54,713 nt of DNA from Furfurilactobacillus entadae (GTDB taxonomy: Bacteria > Bacillota > Bacilli > Lactobacillales > Lactobacillaceae): contig NZ_BQXN01000015.1 of the NCBI RefSeq assembly GCF_045862745.1, forward strand, positions 1 to 54,713, given 5' to 3'. Below, piece by piece: positions 1-8,889 of the stretch. The position numbers were made by a program, and so were the translations under genes. Within the stretch, counting starts at the first letter, position 1, and each line of letters begins with the position of its first letter. The notes beneath the pieces are model-generated. The model had not been told where the DNA came from, searched no databases, and worked only from the letters and a program-made list of their open reading frames with translations.

Positions 1-4
1 ATCT

Positions 5-84
5 CTCAACTCAACTCAACTCAACTCAACTCAACTCAACTCAACTCAACTCAACTCAACTCAACTCAACTCAACTCAACTCAA
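5..84. repeat. (CTCAA)16 pentanucleotide tandem repeat
   Basis: Sixteen perfect copies of CTCAA fill 80 bases with no interruption. The unit is five bases, so any gain or loss of one copy shifts reading frame, and the plus strand of the tract has no stop codon in any frame (it would encode repeats of LNSTQ). The reverse strand meets TGA stops. The tract ends one base before a candidate -35 box and about 110 bases before the start of a type III methyltransferase gene. Only four bases are visible upstream, so the window, or the assembled contig, may begin inside a longer repeat. Perfect tracts of this kind typically arise and vary by slipped-strand mispairing. Confidence 0.97.
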
Positions 85-85
85 G

Positions 86-112
86 TTGCGTTGGACATAT
101 ATTTCTTATAAT
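86..112 (+). promoter_or_regulatory. Candidate promoter for the mod-res operon
   Basis: A perfect TATAAT lies at 107-112, with TTGCGT at 86-91 as the best -35 match but only a 15-bp spacer; hexamers at 16 or 17 bp are poorer. The -35 region touches the end of the CTCAA tract, so repeat length would change what lies directly upstream of RNA polymerase, not the spacer itself. Predicted transcription start is about 119. Confidence 0.4.
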
Positions 113-118
113 TACAAG

Positions 119-193
119 ATGCTTTTTCTTAAAATTCCGAAAACTTTCATCGGAATTTTGCACGATGTCGCTGCCAGAAGGGCGGTGGCATAA
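119..193 (+). CDS. Candidate 24-codon leader peptide ahead of mod
   Basis: An ATG at 119 opens a 24-codon frame ending with TAA at 191-193, directly followed by the mod ATG at 194 (TAAATG). The ATG lies seven bases after the -10 box, so it coincides with the expected transcription start and would be read as a leaderless start. The frame is also open upstream through the whole CTCAA tract. The peptide (MLFLKIPKTFIGILHDVAAR then RAVA) resembles no family I recognise. It may simply be untranslated leader; its value would be translational coupling to mod, whose own ribosome site is mediocre. Confidence 0.25.
   Translation: MLFLKIPKTFIGILHDVAARRAVA
131..159. promoter_or_regulatory. Hairpin in the mod leader
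   Basis: Perfect 10-bp inverted repeat: AAAATTCCGA at 131-140 and TCGGAATTTT at 150-159, with a 9-base loop. It sits between the candidate promoter and the mod start. The right arm ends in four T, so weak attenuation is possible, but the stem is AT-rich at its base and no long U-tract follows. Confidence 0.6.
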
Positions 194-2122
194 ATGTTAA
201 GGGACAATGCGGACTTTAATAAGCACGTCAATTCAAACTCAGCCTTTATGGCAGAACTTCAAGAAAAATTGCCGGCGTATTTTGTGCCTGAAACGGTGGA
301 TGATGACGGCAATGTGACTGCTCCAGGCGGCTTCGACCTTGAAAAATTTAAGCAGAGCCTCAAGGAAAGTAACGTTAATGAACTTTCGTCAGGCTATCAA
401 CTCGATTTTATCGGAAAAAATTATGCTAAAAAACAGGCCGGTGAACGACCTGAAACGGTGATTGTTGCGGACACCAAGCATAATGCTAAGACGGAGAATA
501 AAGATTCCAAGAACCTCTTTTTCACGGGTGACAATTTAGAAGTTTTACGCCATTTGCAAAATGCGTACGCCAACGCGGTGGACTTTATTTACATTGATCC
601 ACCGTACAATACAGGGACTGATGGCTTCGTTTATCCTGATTACTTTGAGTATGATGATGCCAAACTTCAGGAGATGTTCGGCTTAAACGATGATGAGCTC
701 AGCCGTCTTAAAAGCATTCAGGGAAAGGCAACTCATTCTGCGTGGCTGGCATTTATGTATCCACGGCTTTATTTAGCAAAGAAACTTTTGAAGGATAGCG
801 GCCTGATTTTTATCTCCATTGATGATAATGAACAAGCAAACCTGAAGCTGTTAATGGACGAAATTTTTGGCGAGGGGAGCTTTAAAAATGTGTTAGCTGT
901 CCGCCGTGGCGCAAAGTCTGTCCAGGCCCAGTTTGAAACCTGGGATAAACTTGGTCAGGATTACGAGTATGTTTTGCTATATGCCAAGGATGGTAACAGT
1001 CGTTTCCCCGCCCAGTTTAAAAAACTGACGGATAAACGCGAGGGGACGTGGAATAATCACTGGCGTGGGACGGACCGGCCGACCATGAGGTACGCCTTGT
1101 TTGGCATCACCCCGGAACGCGGGCAATGGCGGTGGAGTAAAGAACGAAGTGACAAGGGTGCTGAGAATTATCAGCAGCTTCTGCAAGATTTGGGGGCAAC
1201 GACCAGTGACATTACCAATGAACAAATCGATACCTGGATAAAAAAACAGGATCAGCCGGTTGATTTACTCCGGTTATCAAGCACAGGCAAGCCGGAGCAT
1301 TACATCCCGGCGACCGATGAAACGCTCCTAAATTCAAACTGGACGGATCTGTTGATCGGTAATTCCAGTGAACTGCGCAAGTTGTTTGGCTTTGTGCCAT
1401 TCGATACACCAAAATTAGTTGCACCAATTGAACGGATGCTCAAATTTGTGCCTAAGGATGCACTTGTTTTGGACTTCTTTGCGGGTTCAGCCACGACGGC
1501 GGATGCGGTCATGCAACTCAACAAGGCCGATGGTGGGCAGCGGCACTACATTTTGGCGCAGCTACCGGAACCATTACAGGATGACAGTGTTGCGGCAAAA
1601 GCTGGCTACAAGACCATTGATGAGATCTCGTGCGCTCGGATTGAAAAGGCCGCTGACGCAATTGGCGATGCCACTGGCTTTAAGCATTACCATGTGGTAC
1701 AACCCAACGTTGATTCACTGGATGAAATCGAATTTCACGATGACATTGAATTGAATTTATTTGACGACATGATCACCCCGTTTTCAAGTGCTCGCTTGGG
1801 GGTGCCCGGGGGCAGTGCGGGCAATGAGACCATTTTGAACACGTGGCTCTTGGCGGATGGGTACACTTTTGATACGCCAATCAAAACACGTCAATTTGGG
1901 CATGCTAGTGTGGCTTACGTGAATGATTCCAGAATTTACATCATCAATAAGGATTGGAATACGGACGCGACGAAAGCGCTTGTTAATGAAATTGGCACAA
2001 ACCAATTAACCGTTCAAAGTGTTGTTGTTTACGGTTACGAACTGGCGATGGAACACCGCCGGGAGCTTGAATTAGCGCTGAAACAACTGGACGTTAGCGT
2101 TAATTTACAAGTGAGGTACTAG
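194..2122 (+). CDS. mod: Type III restriction-modification system methyltransferase subunit (Mod)
   Basis: DNA methyltransferase of 642 residues that recognises the target sequence and methylates it for the type III system; it also forms the complex with Res. The catalytic motif IV DPPY is at residues 135-138, inside FIYIDPPYNTGTDGFVYPD, and the AdoMet-binding motif (DFFAGSATT) is near residues 427-435. This order, motif IV before motif I, is the beta class typical of Mod; the region between them (about 220-400) is the expected target recognition part. Length is normal for the family. An in-frame TAA immediately upstream at 191-193 forces the start to 194 or later; AGAAGGG at 176-182 is a modest ribosome site 11 bases upstream. 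One base separates it from res. The upstream CTCAA tract suggests variable expression. Recognition sequence cannot be read from the protein. Confidence 0.95.
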   Translation: MLRDNADFNKHVNSNSAFMAELQEKLPAYFVPETVDDDGNVTAPGGFDLEKFKQSLKESNVNELSSGYQLDFIGKNYAKKQAGERPETVIVADTKHNAKTENKDSKNLFFTGDNLEVLRHLQNAYANAVDFIYIDPPYNTGTDGFVYPDYFEYDDAKLQEMFGLNDDELSRLKSIQGKATHSAWLAFMYPRLYLAKKLLKDSGLIFISIDDNEQANLKLLMDEIFGEGSFKNVLAVRRGAKSVQAQFETWDKLGQDYEYVLLYAKDGNSRFPAQFKKLTDKREGTWNNHWRGTDRPTMRYALFGITPERGQWRWSKERSDKGAENYQQLLQDLGATTSDITNEQIDTWIKKQDQPVDLLRLSSTGKPEHYIPATDETLLNSNWTDLLIGNSSELRKLFGFVPFDTPKLVAPIERMLKFVPKDALVLDFFAGSATTADAVMQLNKADGGQRHYILAQLPEPLQDDSVAAKAGYKTIDEISCARIEKAADAIGDATGFKHYHVVQPNVDSLDEIEFHDDIELNLFDDMITPFSSARLGVPGGSAGNETILNTWLLADGYTFDTPIKTRQFGHASVAYVNDSRIYIINKDWNTDATKALVNEIGTNQLTVQSVVVYGYELAMEHRRELELALKQLDVSVNLQVRY

Positions 2123-2123
2123 C

Positions 2124-5036
2124 ATGAAAATAACGCTAGATGAATTACCTCATCAAGAAAAAGCATTGGCAGCCATCATGGCCAGCTTTCCGGGGCTGGA
2201 TGAACAGCCAAACGGTTCCCGTGATGCTGACGTTTACGCCAACCCAACCGTGACGCATGCCGGCGAAGATGTGGCAAACATTGATGTGAAAATGGAAACC
2301 GGTACCGGGAAAACGTACGTTGGCGTTCGGACGATGTATGAATTGCACCGCCGCTTTGGCCTGTTTAAATTTGTTGTCGTGGTGCCGAGTCCTGCCATCA
2401 AAGCGGGTTGGAAAAACTTCATCACCGCTGACTATGCAAAACGGCATTTTGGTCAATTTTATGAGAATGTCAACGTTAATTTAAACGTCATCAATGCCGG
2501 CGATTTCAAGGCTAAATCAGGCCGTAGCAACATGCCGGCACAATTGATCGATTTTGTTGAAGGCTCGCGGTTGAATCAAAATACGATCGAAGTTTTGTTG
2601 ATCAACGCGGGAATGCTGGCATCAAAGTCGCTGACGAAAGCCTATGATCAAACGCTTCTTTCGGGATGGACCACCCCAATCGACGCAATTGTTGCCACGC
2701 GCCCCGTGGTTCTTATGGACGAACCCCACCGTTTTCCGCGGGGGAAGGCGTTCTATCAGGCCGTTGAATTGCTGAAACCACAGTCAATCATTCGGCTGGG
2801 CGCAACGTTTCCAGAGGTTAAGGTTGGCCGGGGGAAAAACGCCCAGTTGCTTAAGGACTATTACCGAAACGAACCGCAGTTTAACCTGAATGCTGTGGAT
2901 GCCTTTAACCACGGGCTGGTCAAGGCCATTGACATCTACTATCCGAACGTTTCGAAAGCAGCGGCCGCGGATAAGTGGGTCGTTGATTCTGTGAAGGCAA
3001 AAACGCTGGTTTTGAAGCAGGGGCCAACGCTACGAACGGTGGGCGTTGGCGATGATCTTGGCTTTGACGGGAACATCACCTATGAGGGCGGCAAAGTTTT
3101 ATCGAACGGCCTAGAACTTGAAAAAGGGATGACGTTTTTACCAGCAACAATGACGGCGTCTTACCAAGAGATGATCATTCGTGAAGCAATCGACCATCAC
3201 TTTGCTGCTGAAATCACGAATTTCATGCGTGAAAATGACAACCAAGCAAAGGTTAAAACGCTCTCACTGTTTTTCATTGATTCCATTCGGTCCTATCGTG
3301 GTGATTCTGGTGAACACGCCTGGTTGAAAGACCTCTTTGAAAAATTGCTTAACCAGAAACTGACTGACCTCATTCAAACGTATCGAGCGAAAACCCAGCC
3401 GCGTGAGCGTGAGTACCTGTCATTTTTACAGGCAACGCTGGCCAATCTAACGACAGATGTTCATGCCGGCTACTTTGGTGAAGACCGTGGTAGCGGTGAC
3501 GAAGGGATTCAAAAAGAAGTCGATGACATTTTGGTCAACAAAGAAAAACTGTTGTCCTTCAAGGATGACAACGGCCATTGGAATACCCGCCGCTTTCTGT
3601 TTTCTAAATGGACGCTGCGTGAAGGTTGGGACAATCCGAATGTTTTTGTGATCGCTAAACTGCGAACGTCGGGGTCCGAAACGTCAAAGCTGCAAGAAGT
3701 GGGTCGGGGGCTCCGGCTACCCGTTGATGAAAATGGCCACCGCCTTTTGCAGTCTGAGTTGCCGAGTCGGTTACGCTTTTTAATCGGTTATGACGAACGG
3801 GATTTTGCCCAAAAACTGGTAAATGAAGTCAATAGCGACACAGCACTTACCGGATTCAGTGACAAATTAACGGCTGAAATGATTGACCTCATTGTTGAAA
3901 AACAGTTGGCGCCAGACGAAGCGACGTTGCTTGAAACGCTGCGGGCTTCAGAAATCATCAAACAGAATCGTGACTTTGAGCCTGGCGGGTTCGCTAAGTT
4001 ACTTGAGCTGTATCCGGTGTTGCGTGAAGTGAGCCTCGTTAAGCATGATAAAATCACGACGAACGGGCCACAATCAAAACAACGGGTCGCATTAAATCAA
4101 GACAACTGGAACCGAATGCGCGCTTTGTGGCAGACGTTTTCACAACGGTTTATGCTGAAGTTTAGGCCAATTTCAGATGATGCCCTGCAAGCAATGGTTA
4201 ACGAAACAATGCAGGGTCACGACGCATTTGTTCTGCAATCCCCTGAGTTTACCCGGGGTGAACTTTATGCGAGTGATGAAGATGAATTGTTACAGGCAAA
4301 GGAACAAACGGTGGCGGAGAACATAAGGCAACCGCTACCGGGAATGCCTTATGGGTTATTTTTGCGTAAGCTATCGGACAGCACTAAGCTACCGGTTGCA
4401 ATCCTTCACCGGGCGTTAGTGCCAGTTTTAAAGAATGTGTATAACTCAGATACACGTTATTTAAATGAATTAACGCTAAGTAATTTGGCCCGACAGTTCA
4501 AAGTTTGCTTTGCCGAGAAGTATGCGCAAGCGTTTGAATATCAGGCGTTGGCTTTTCAAGCCAGCACCTCGGTGTATGACGCGAAGGCGGACACGTTTAA
4601 AACCGATGTTTCTGCCGAGGCCATTGGTGTTAACGAAGACAACCAAGCTTTGGGGGATCAAACGCGGCAGTTATACGAAATGCCGCCCATGCGGTATGAT
4701 TCAGTTCATCCTGAAAGGGAGCTGCTTACCTACGGGTATGACGCCAAGGTGACAGCTTTTGGGAAACTTCCAAGACGTGCCATTCAGGTTCCGAAGTATA
4801 CTGGTGGAACAACAACGCCAGACTTTGTGTACGTGATTGAAGATGAGAACAAACAAGCAGTCTATTTATTGGTGGAGACGAAGGCCGAAAATAAACGGGT
4901 GGGTGATGAGCAGATTGTGAACACCCACCGCCAATTCTTCGAGCAATTGCGGCACCATCACATTGTGTATGAAGAGGCGGTAACTGCAAATGAGGTTTAC
5001 GCCAAAATCAAGGGTCTGGAACAAAGTGATCAGTAA
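2124..5036 (+). CDS. res: Type III restriction-modification system endonuclease/helicase subunit (Res)
   Basis: ATP-dependent restriction subunit of 970 residues that, with Mod, translocates or slides on DNA and cuts unmodified sites. Superfamily 2 helicase motifs are visible in order: Walker A METGTGKTYVG near residues 56-66, motif II DEPH at 199-202, and motif VI QEVGRGLRLP near 521-530. A C-terminal PD-(D/E)XK nuclease is indicated by TPDFVYVIE followed by LLVETKAENK around residues 897-925. Both size and motif set indicate an intact enzyme. The gene starts one base after the mod stop codon, with GTGAGG inside the end of mod as ribosome site, so the two are translated from one message. A strong terminator follows. 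Base composition is close to the neighbouring housekeeping genes, although the operon lies where other lactobacilli carry unrelated genes upstream of cmk. Confidence 0.95.
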   Translation: MKITLDELPHQEKALAAIMASFPGLDEQPNGSRDADVYANPTVTHAGEDVANIDVKMETGTGKTYVGVRTMYELHRRFGLFKFVVVVPSPAIKAGWKNFITADYAKRHFGQFYENVNVNLNVINAGDFKAKSGRSNMPAQLIDFVEGSRLNQNTIEVLLINAGMLASKSLTKAYDQTLLSGWTTPIDAIVATRPVVLMDEPHRFPRGKAFYQAVELLKPQSIIRLGATFPEVKVGRGKNAQLLKDYYRNEPQFNLNAVDAFNHGLVKAIDIYYPNVSKAAAADKWVVDSVKAKTLVLKQGPTLRTVGVGDDLGFDGNITYEGGKVLSNGLELEKGMTFLPATMTASYQEMIIREAIDHHFAAEITNFMRENDNQAKVKTLSLFFIDSIRSYRGDSGEHAWLKDLFEKLLNQKLTDLIQTYRAKTQPREREYLSFLQATLANLTTDVHAGYFGEDRGSGDEGIQKEVDDILVNKEKLLSFKDDNGHWNTRRFLFSKWTLREGWDNPNVFVIAKLRTSGSETSKLQEVGRGLRLPVDENGHRLLQSELPSRLRFLIGYDERDFAQKLVNEVNSDTALTGFSDKLTAEMIDLIVEKQLAPDEATLLETLRASEIIKQNRDFEPGGFAKLLELYPVLREVSLVKHDKITTNGPQSKQRVALNQDNWNRMRALWQTFSQRFMLKFRPISDDALQAMVNETMQGHDAFVLQSPEFTRGELYASDEDELLQAKEQTVAENIRQPLPGMPYGLFLRKLSDSTKLPVAILHRALVPVLKNVYNSDTRYLNELTLSNLARQFKVCFAEKYAQAFEYQALAFQASTSVYDAKADTFKTDVSAEAIGVNEDNQALGDQTRQLYEMPPMRYDSVHPERELLTYGYDAKVTAFGKLPRRAIQVPKYTGGTTTPDFVYVIEDENKQAVYLLVETKAENKRVGDEQIVNTHRQFFEQLRHHHIVYEEAVTANEVYAKIKGLEQSDQ

Positions 5037-5065
5037 GAGATGCGTCATCGCTTGCCCATTTAGCG

Positions 5066-5100
5066 AAGTTGGCTGTCCGGTTGGGCGGTCAACTTTTTTA
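5066..5100 (+). terminator. Intrinsic terminator after res
   Basis: A 13-bp stem (AAGTTGGCTGTCC with GGGCGGTCAACTT, three G-T wobbles) closes a GGTT loop and runs into a T-tract ending at 5099. It separates the restriction operon from cmk. Confidence 0.85.
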
Positions 5101-5252
5101 TTTGCTTCAGCAGCCGCCAAAAAGAACGCGTGAGTGCACCGAATGATGAAAATCGTCAGCTAAAAGGGCCCGATAAGATCGTCGAAACGGTTTAATTCGT
5201 TAGAATTGCGTTAAAGCGGCGCTTAGGCCTCGTTTTTTAAACCGTGATTCGG

Positions 5253-5258
5253 TATAAT
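5253..5258 (+). promoter_or_regulatory. -10 box of a cmk promoter
   Basis: A perfect TATAAT about 37 bases before the cmk start codon. No good -35 is found at 16-18 bp; the T-rich sequence TCGTTTTTT lies in that place. This is the only clear promoter element between the res terminator and cmk. Confidence 0.4.
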
Positions 5259-5294
5259 AACTTAGGTTCAAAAAGAAGTTTGGGAGTGAAAGTA

Positions 5295-5990
5295 ATGGGG
5301 AATTCCACCACAAAGGGCATTCAAATTGCCATTGATGGTCCTGCATCAGCAGGCAAAAGCACAGTAGCAAAGTTAGTTGCTGCTAAGTATGGGTATGTGT
5401 ACCTCGACACAGGTGCCATGTACCGGGCCATTACCTGGGCCGCAATGGACCAACAGGTGGACTTAACGGATGAAGCGGCAGTGATGGCAATTGTTGTTGC
5501 AACACCAATTCGGTTTGCACCCGGCAAACCAGATCAACTCGTTTTTGCGGGGGATGTGGACGTTACCCGTGCCATTCGCGAAGACGACGTCACGAACAAT
5601 GTCTCAACGATTGCCGCACTGCCCAAGGTTCGGGCAGCATTGACTGCCCAAATGCAGACCATTGCTTCAGCAGGTGGCATTGTCATGGACGGTCGTGACA
5701 TTGGCACCACCGTTTTACCAGATGCCCAAGTGAAGATTTTCCTGGTTGCCAGCGTGGCCGAACGTGCCCAACGGCGGTTTAAGGAAAATCAAGCGATGGG
5801 CATGGACGTTTCACTTGCAACGTTAGAGCAAGAAATCGCGGCGCGTGACTATAAAGATTCACACCGTGAGACGTCACCACTGACGCAAGCGAAAGACGCG
5901 CAGTTGGTTGATACTACATCGTTATCCATCGATCAGGTGGTGGCGACCATTGCCGAGATGGTTAATAAATATTTAAATCGTCAAGGTTAG
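5295..5990 (+). CDS. cmk: Cytidylate kinase
   Basis: Cytosolic kinase of 231 residues that phosphorylates CMP and dCMP with ATP in pyrimidine nucleotide recycling. The P-loop GPASAGKS is at residues 15-22, followed by YLDTGAMYRAITWAA, which is typical of bacterial CMK, and DGRDIGTTVLPDA in the CMP-binding part. An in-frame start exists upstream at 5244, but the ATG at 5295 has GGGAGTGA at the right distance and gives the normal family length. It is the first gene of the common Bacilli order cmk-rpsA-der-hup; rpsA starts 74 bases downstream. Confidence 0.95.
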   Translation: MGNSTTKGIQIAIDGPASAGKSTVAKLVAAKYGYVYLDTGAMYRAITWAAMDQQVDLTDEAAVMAIVVATPIRFAPGKPDQLVFAGDVDVTRAIREDDVTNNVSTIAALPKVRAALTAQMQTIASAGGIVMDGRDIGTTVLPDAQVKIFLVASVAERAQRRFKENQAMGMDVSLATLEQEIAARDYKDSHRETSPLTQAKDAQLVDTTSLSIDQVVATIAEMVNKYLNRQG

Positions 5991-6064
5991 TCGTATTTGC
6001 TGGTAATTCAGTGCACTTTCGATTATGATGTTAAATAGATATTGTCACTAGGAGGATTTTTTTC

Positions 6065-7261
6065 ATGAGCGAGAACGAAGACAACAAAGAATTATTAGAT
6101 GCGTTAAACAACGCGGGCCAAGTTAACATTGGCGACGTCGTTAAGGGTGAAGTTTTGGCCATTGATGACGACCGACAAGCAATTGTTGGAATCGGCGACA
6201 CAGGTGTTGAAGGTGTCGTACCAGTTAAAGAATTAACTGCAGATGCAGATTCATTGAGTGTTGGTGACGAACTGGACTTAGTTGTCATTTCACGCATCGG
6301 TAACGACAAAGAAGGCGGGAGCTACTTACTGTCACAACGTCGTTTGGAAGCCCGTAAAGCATGGGATAACATCGAAAAAGAATACAAGAGTGGCGACACC
6401 TTAGAAGCAACGGTTACACAAGTTGTTAAGGGTGGATTAGTTGTTGACGCTGGTGTTCGTGGATTTGTTCCTGCATCAATGGTTTCTGACCATTATGTTG
6501 AAGACTTAAACCAATTCAAGGGTCAAGAATTAGCATTTAAGATCGTTGAAATCGAACCAAGTGAAAACCGTTTGATCTTGTCACACCGTGCCATTGTTGA
6601 ATCAGAAAACAAGGCTAAGCGGGCAGAATTATTCGAAAACTTGGCTGCCGGTGATGTTATTGAAGGAACAGTTGCCCGCATGACGGACTTCGGTGCTTTC
6701 GTTGACCTTGGTGGTGTGGACGGCTTAGTTCACGTTTCCGAAATCTCATACGACCACGTCAACAAGCCAAGCGATGTCTTGAAGGTTGGCGAAACCATCA
6801 ACGTGAAGGTTCTGAACGTCGATGCAGATCGTCAACGGATTTCATTATCATTGAAGCAAACACAACCTGGTCCTTGGGATGACATCGAAGACAAGGCCCC
6901 AGTTGGTGCTGTCTTGGATGGAACGGTTCGCCGTTTAACAGACTTTGGTGCCTTTGTTGAAGTGTTCCCTGGTGTTGAAGGTTTGGTTCACATTTCTCAA
7001 ATCTCACACGAACACATTGCAACGCCTAACGATGTTTTGAAGGTTGGCCAAGCAGTTCAAGTTAAGGTTCTGAACGTTGACCCTGCCCAACAACGGCTTG
7101 GTTTGTCAATTAAGGCTCTTGAAGAAAAGCCACAAGCTGACAACAACGATGCTGAAGAAGACCAACGGAACGCTTCCCGTTCTGATGTTCAAAATTACTC
7201 CAGCGATGATGACAGCGGCTTTACGATCGGTGACTTGACTGGCGACGATCTGAACAAGTAA
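6065..7261 (+). CDS. rpsA: Ribosomal protein S1-like RNA-binding protein (30S S1)
   Basis: Protein of 398 residues made of four S1 (OB-fold) RNA-binding repeats: about residues 15-80, 103-170, 190-260 and 276-348. The last two carry the highly conserved TDFGAFV and GLVH(V/I)S signatures. An acidic tail of about 45 residues follows. The gamma-proteobacterial S1 has six repeats; the four-repeat form is normal for Bacilli, where it aids mRNA binding to the 30S subunit. A strong AGGAGG site precedes the start. The gene is followed by a strong terminator, so der probably has its own promoter or depends on readthrough. Codon use is that of a highly expressed gene. Confidence 0.93.
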   Translation: MSENEDNKELLDALNNAGQVNIGDVVKGEVLAIDDDRQAIVGIGDTGVEGVVPVKELTADADSLSVGDELDLVVISRIGNDKEGGSYLLSQRRLEARKAWDNIEKEYKSGDTLEATVTQVVKGGLVVDAGVRGFVPASMVSDHYVEDLNQFKGQELAFKIVEIEPSENRLILSHRAIVESENKAKRAELFENLAAGDVIEGTVARMTDFGAFVDLGGVDGLVHVSEISYDHVNKPSDVLKVGETINVKVLNVDADRQRISLSLKQTQPGPWDDIEDKAPVGAVLDGTVRRLTDFGAFVEVFPGVEGLVHISQISHEHIATPNDVLKVGQAVQVKVLNVDPAQQRLGLSIKALEEKPQADNNDAEEDQRNASRSDVQNYSSDDDSGFTIGDLTGDDLNK

Positions 7262-7277
7262 GCTTAAAACCTGATTG

Positions 7278-7310
7278 AAGGTTCCTCCATCATGTGGGGG
7301 AACCTTTTTT
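7278..7310 (+). terminator. Intrinsic terminator after rpsA
   Basis: An 11-bp stem (AAGGTTCCTCC with GGGGGAACCTT, one wobble), a 7-base loop and a run of six T. Confidence 0.9.
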
Positions 7311-7423
7311 CGTCGGAACCACTGGCGGATTTTAGTTGCGCTTCGCTTATGGATTGCGTAAACTGAAACGAGCTTATTGATTCCATTAACAAATAAAAAT
7401 GACTTAATCAAAAGGAGGACACC

Positions 7424-8734
7424 ATGCCAAATCCAACAGTTGCCATTGTCGGCAGACCAAACGTCGGAAAATCAACCATCTTTAACCGGTTAGTCGGCGA
7501 TCGGATTTCCATCGTGGAAGATACACCTGGTGTAACACGTGACCGGATCTATTCTTCTGCAGAATGGCTTGGCCGCCATTTTAACTTGATCGATACGGGG
7601 GGGATTGACCTCTCAGATCAACCATTTAGCGTTCAAATTACTGAACAAGCTGAAATTGCGATTGATGAAGCAGATGTCATCATCTTTTTAGCCAGTGCAC
7701 CTGAAGGGGTCACGGACGAAGATGAACAGGTTGCTAAAATTTTATACCGCGCGGATAAACCCGTTTTATTGGCGGTAAACAAGGCTGATAACCCGGAACA
7801 GCGTCAGGAAATTTATGACTTTTACAGTCTCGGATTCGGCGATCCGCACCCGATTTCTGGGGCTCACGGAACGGGTCTGGGTGACTTACTGGACGCCGTT
7901 GTTAAGGAATTTCCAGCAGATGCTGAAAATGAAGAGGACGATACCATTCGTTTCAGCCTTATTGGGCGGCCTAACGTTGGGAAATCATCCATTGTTAACG
8001 CCTTACTTGGTGAAGACCGGGTGATCGTTTCAGATGTTTCCGGGACGACGCGGGATGCCATTAACACGCAGTTTACTGATCCAGACGGTGACGTCTTTAC
8101 CATGGTCGACACGGCCGGACTCCGGAAACGGGGAAAGGTGTATGAAAACACCGAACGGTACTCAGTGATGCGGGCCATGAGCGCCATCGACAAGAGTGAC
8201 GTTGTCCTGGTCGTGTTAAACGCTGAGGAAGGAATTCGCGAACAGGATAAGCACGTTGCTGGTTACGCTCATGAAGCGGGACGAGCAATCATTATCGTGG
8301 TTAACAAGTGGGACACCTTGGAAAAGGATGACTACACGATGGCCAACTTTGAGGCGCAGATTCGGGAAGAATTCCAGTACCTTGATTACGCACCGATCGT
8401 GTTCGTTTCTGCGAAGACACGGCAACGGTTGAACAAGTTGCCAGATCTGATCAAACAGGTCAACGAAAACCACCGCAAGCGGATCCAATCATCGACACTG
8501 AACGATGTCATCACGGATGCAATTGCGACAACACCGACGCCAACCCAAAACGGTCGGCGGTTACGTGTTTACTATGTGACGCAAGTGGCCATCCAGCCAC
8601 CGACCTTTGTGCTGTTTGTTAACGACCCTGAATTGCTTCATTTCTCATATTCACGGTTCTTAGAAAACCAAATTCGGAAGGCCTTCGACTTTACAGGGAC
8701 ACCGATCCACCTTATTGCGCGGCAACGAAAGTAG
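7424..8734 (+). CDS. der: Ribosome-associated GTPase Der (EngA)
   Basis: Essential 50S assembly GTPase of 436 residues with two tandem G domains and a C-terminal KH-like domain. G1 motifs are GRPNVGKS at residues 10-17 and again at 181-188; G4 motifs are NKAD near 119-122 and NKWD near 294-297. Switch II DTGG and DTAG are both present. AAAGGAGG precedes the ATG. The length matches the family. It sits between rpsA and hup as in most Bacilli. Confidence 0.97.
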   Translation: MPNPTVAIVGRPNVGKSTIFNRLVGDRISIVEDTPGVTRDRIYSSAEWLGRHFNLIDTGGIDLSDQPFSVQITEQAEIAIDEADVIIFLASAPEGVTDEDEQVAKILYRADKPVLLAVNKADNPEQRQEIYDFYSLGFGDPHPISGAHGTGLGDLLDAVVKEFPADAENEEDDTIRFSLIGRPNVGKSSIVNALLGEDRVIVSDVSGTTRDAINTQFTDPDGDVFTMVDTAGLRKRGKVYENTERYSVMRAMSAIDKSDVVLVVLNAEEGIREQDKHVAGYAHEAGRAIIIVVNKWDTLEKDDYTMANFEAQIREEFQYLDYAPIVFVSAKTRQRLNKLPDLIKQVNENHRKRIQSSTLNDVITDAIATTPTPTQNGRRLRVYYVTQVAIQPPTFVLFVNDPELLHFSYSRFLENQIRKAFDFTGTPIHLIARQRK

Positions 8735-8800
8735 TCGTTTTTGCTCAATTTAATGCCGTTTTATAAAAAAAACGATGAAAATGCTCTGAAACATTGATTT

Positions 8801-8824
8801 AACAGGGAAAAATGCCTGTTTTAG
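8801..8824 (+). terminator. Weak terminator-like hairpin after der
   Basis: AACAGG and CCTGTT enclose an 8-base loop, followed by only TT and then AG. It is short and overlaps the upstream edge of the hup promoter, so termination is uncertain. Confidence 0.25.
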
Positions 8825-8825
8825 C

Positions 8826-8854
8826 TTGTTCAAAGCGAACCCGTGTGGTAAATT
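8826..8854 (+). promoter_or_regulatory. hup promoter
   Basis: TTGTTC at 8826-8831, a 17-bp spacer and TAAATT at 8849-8854, with a TGG extended -10 element just upstream. The predicted leader of about 110 bases contains two hairpins. Confidence 0.55.
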
Positions 8855-8889
8855 AAATGTTGAAATGATGCGGTTTCCGTTATTGTTTC

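Noticed and set aside
5..84. CTCAA tract as a CRISPR array or a protein-coding repeat of mod
   Set aside because: There are no spacers between copies, so it is not CRISPR. It cannot be the N-terminus of mod because an in-frame TAA at 191-193 separates it from the mod start.
194..5036. A new defence island around the type III system
   Set aside because: Only mod and res are visible; the next genes are housekeeping. Genes to the left are outside the window, so no wider system can be claimed.
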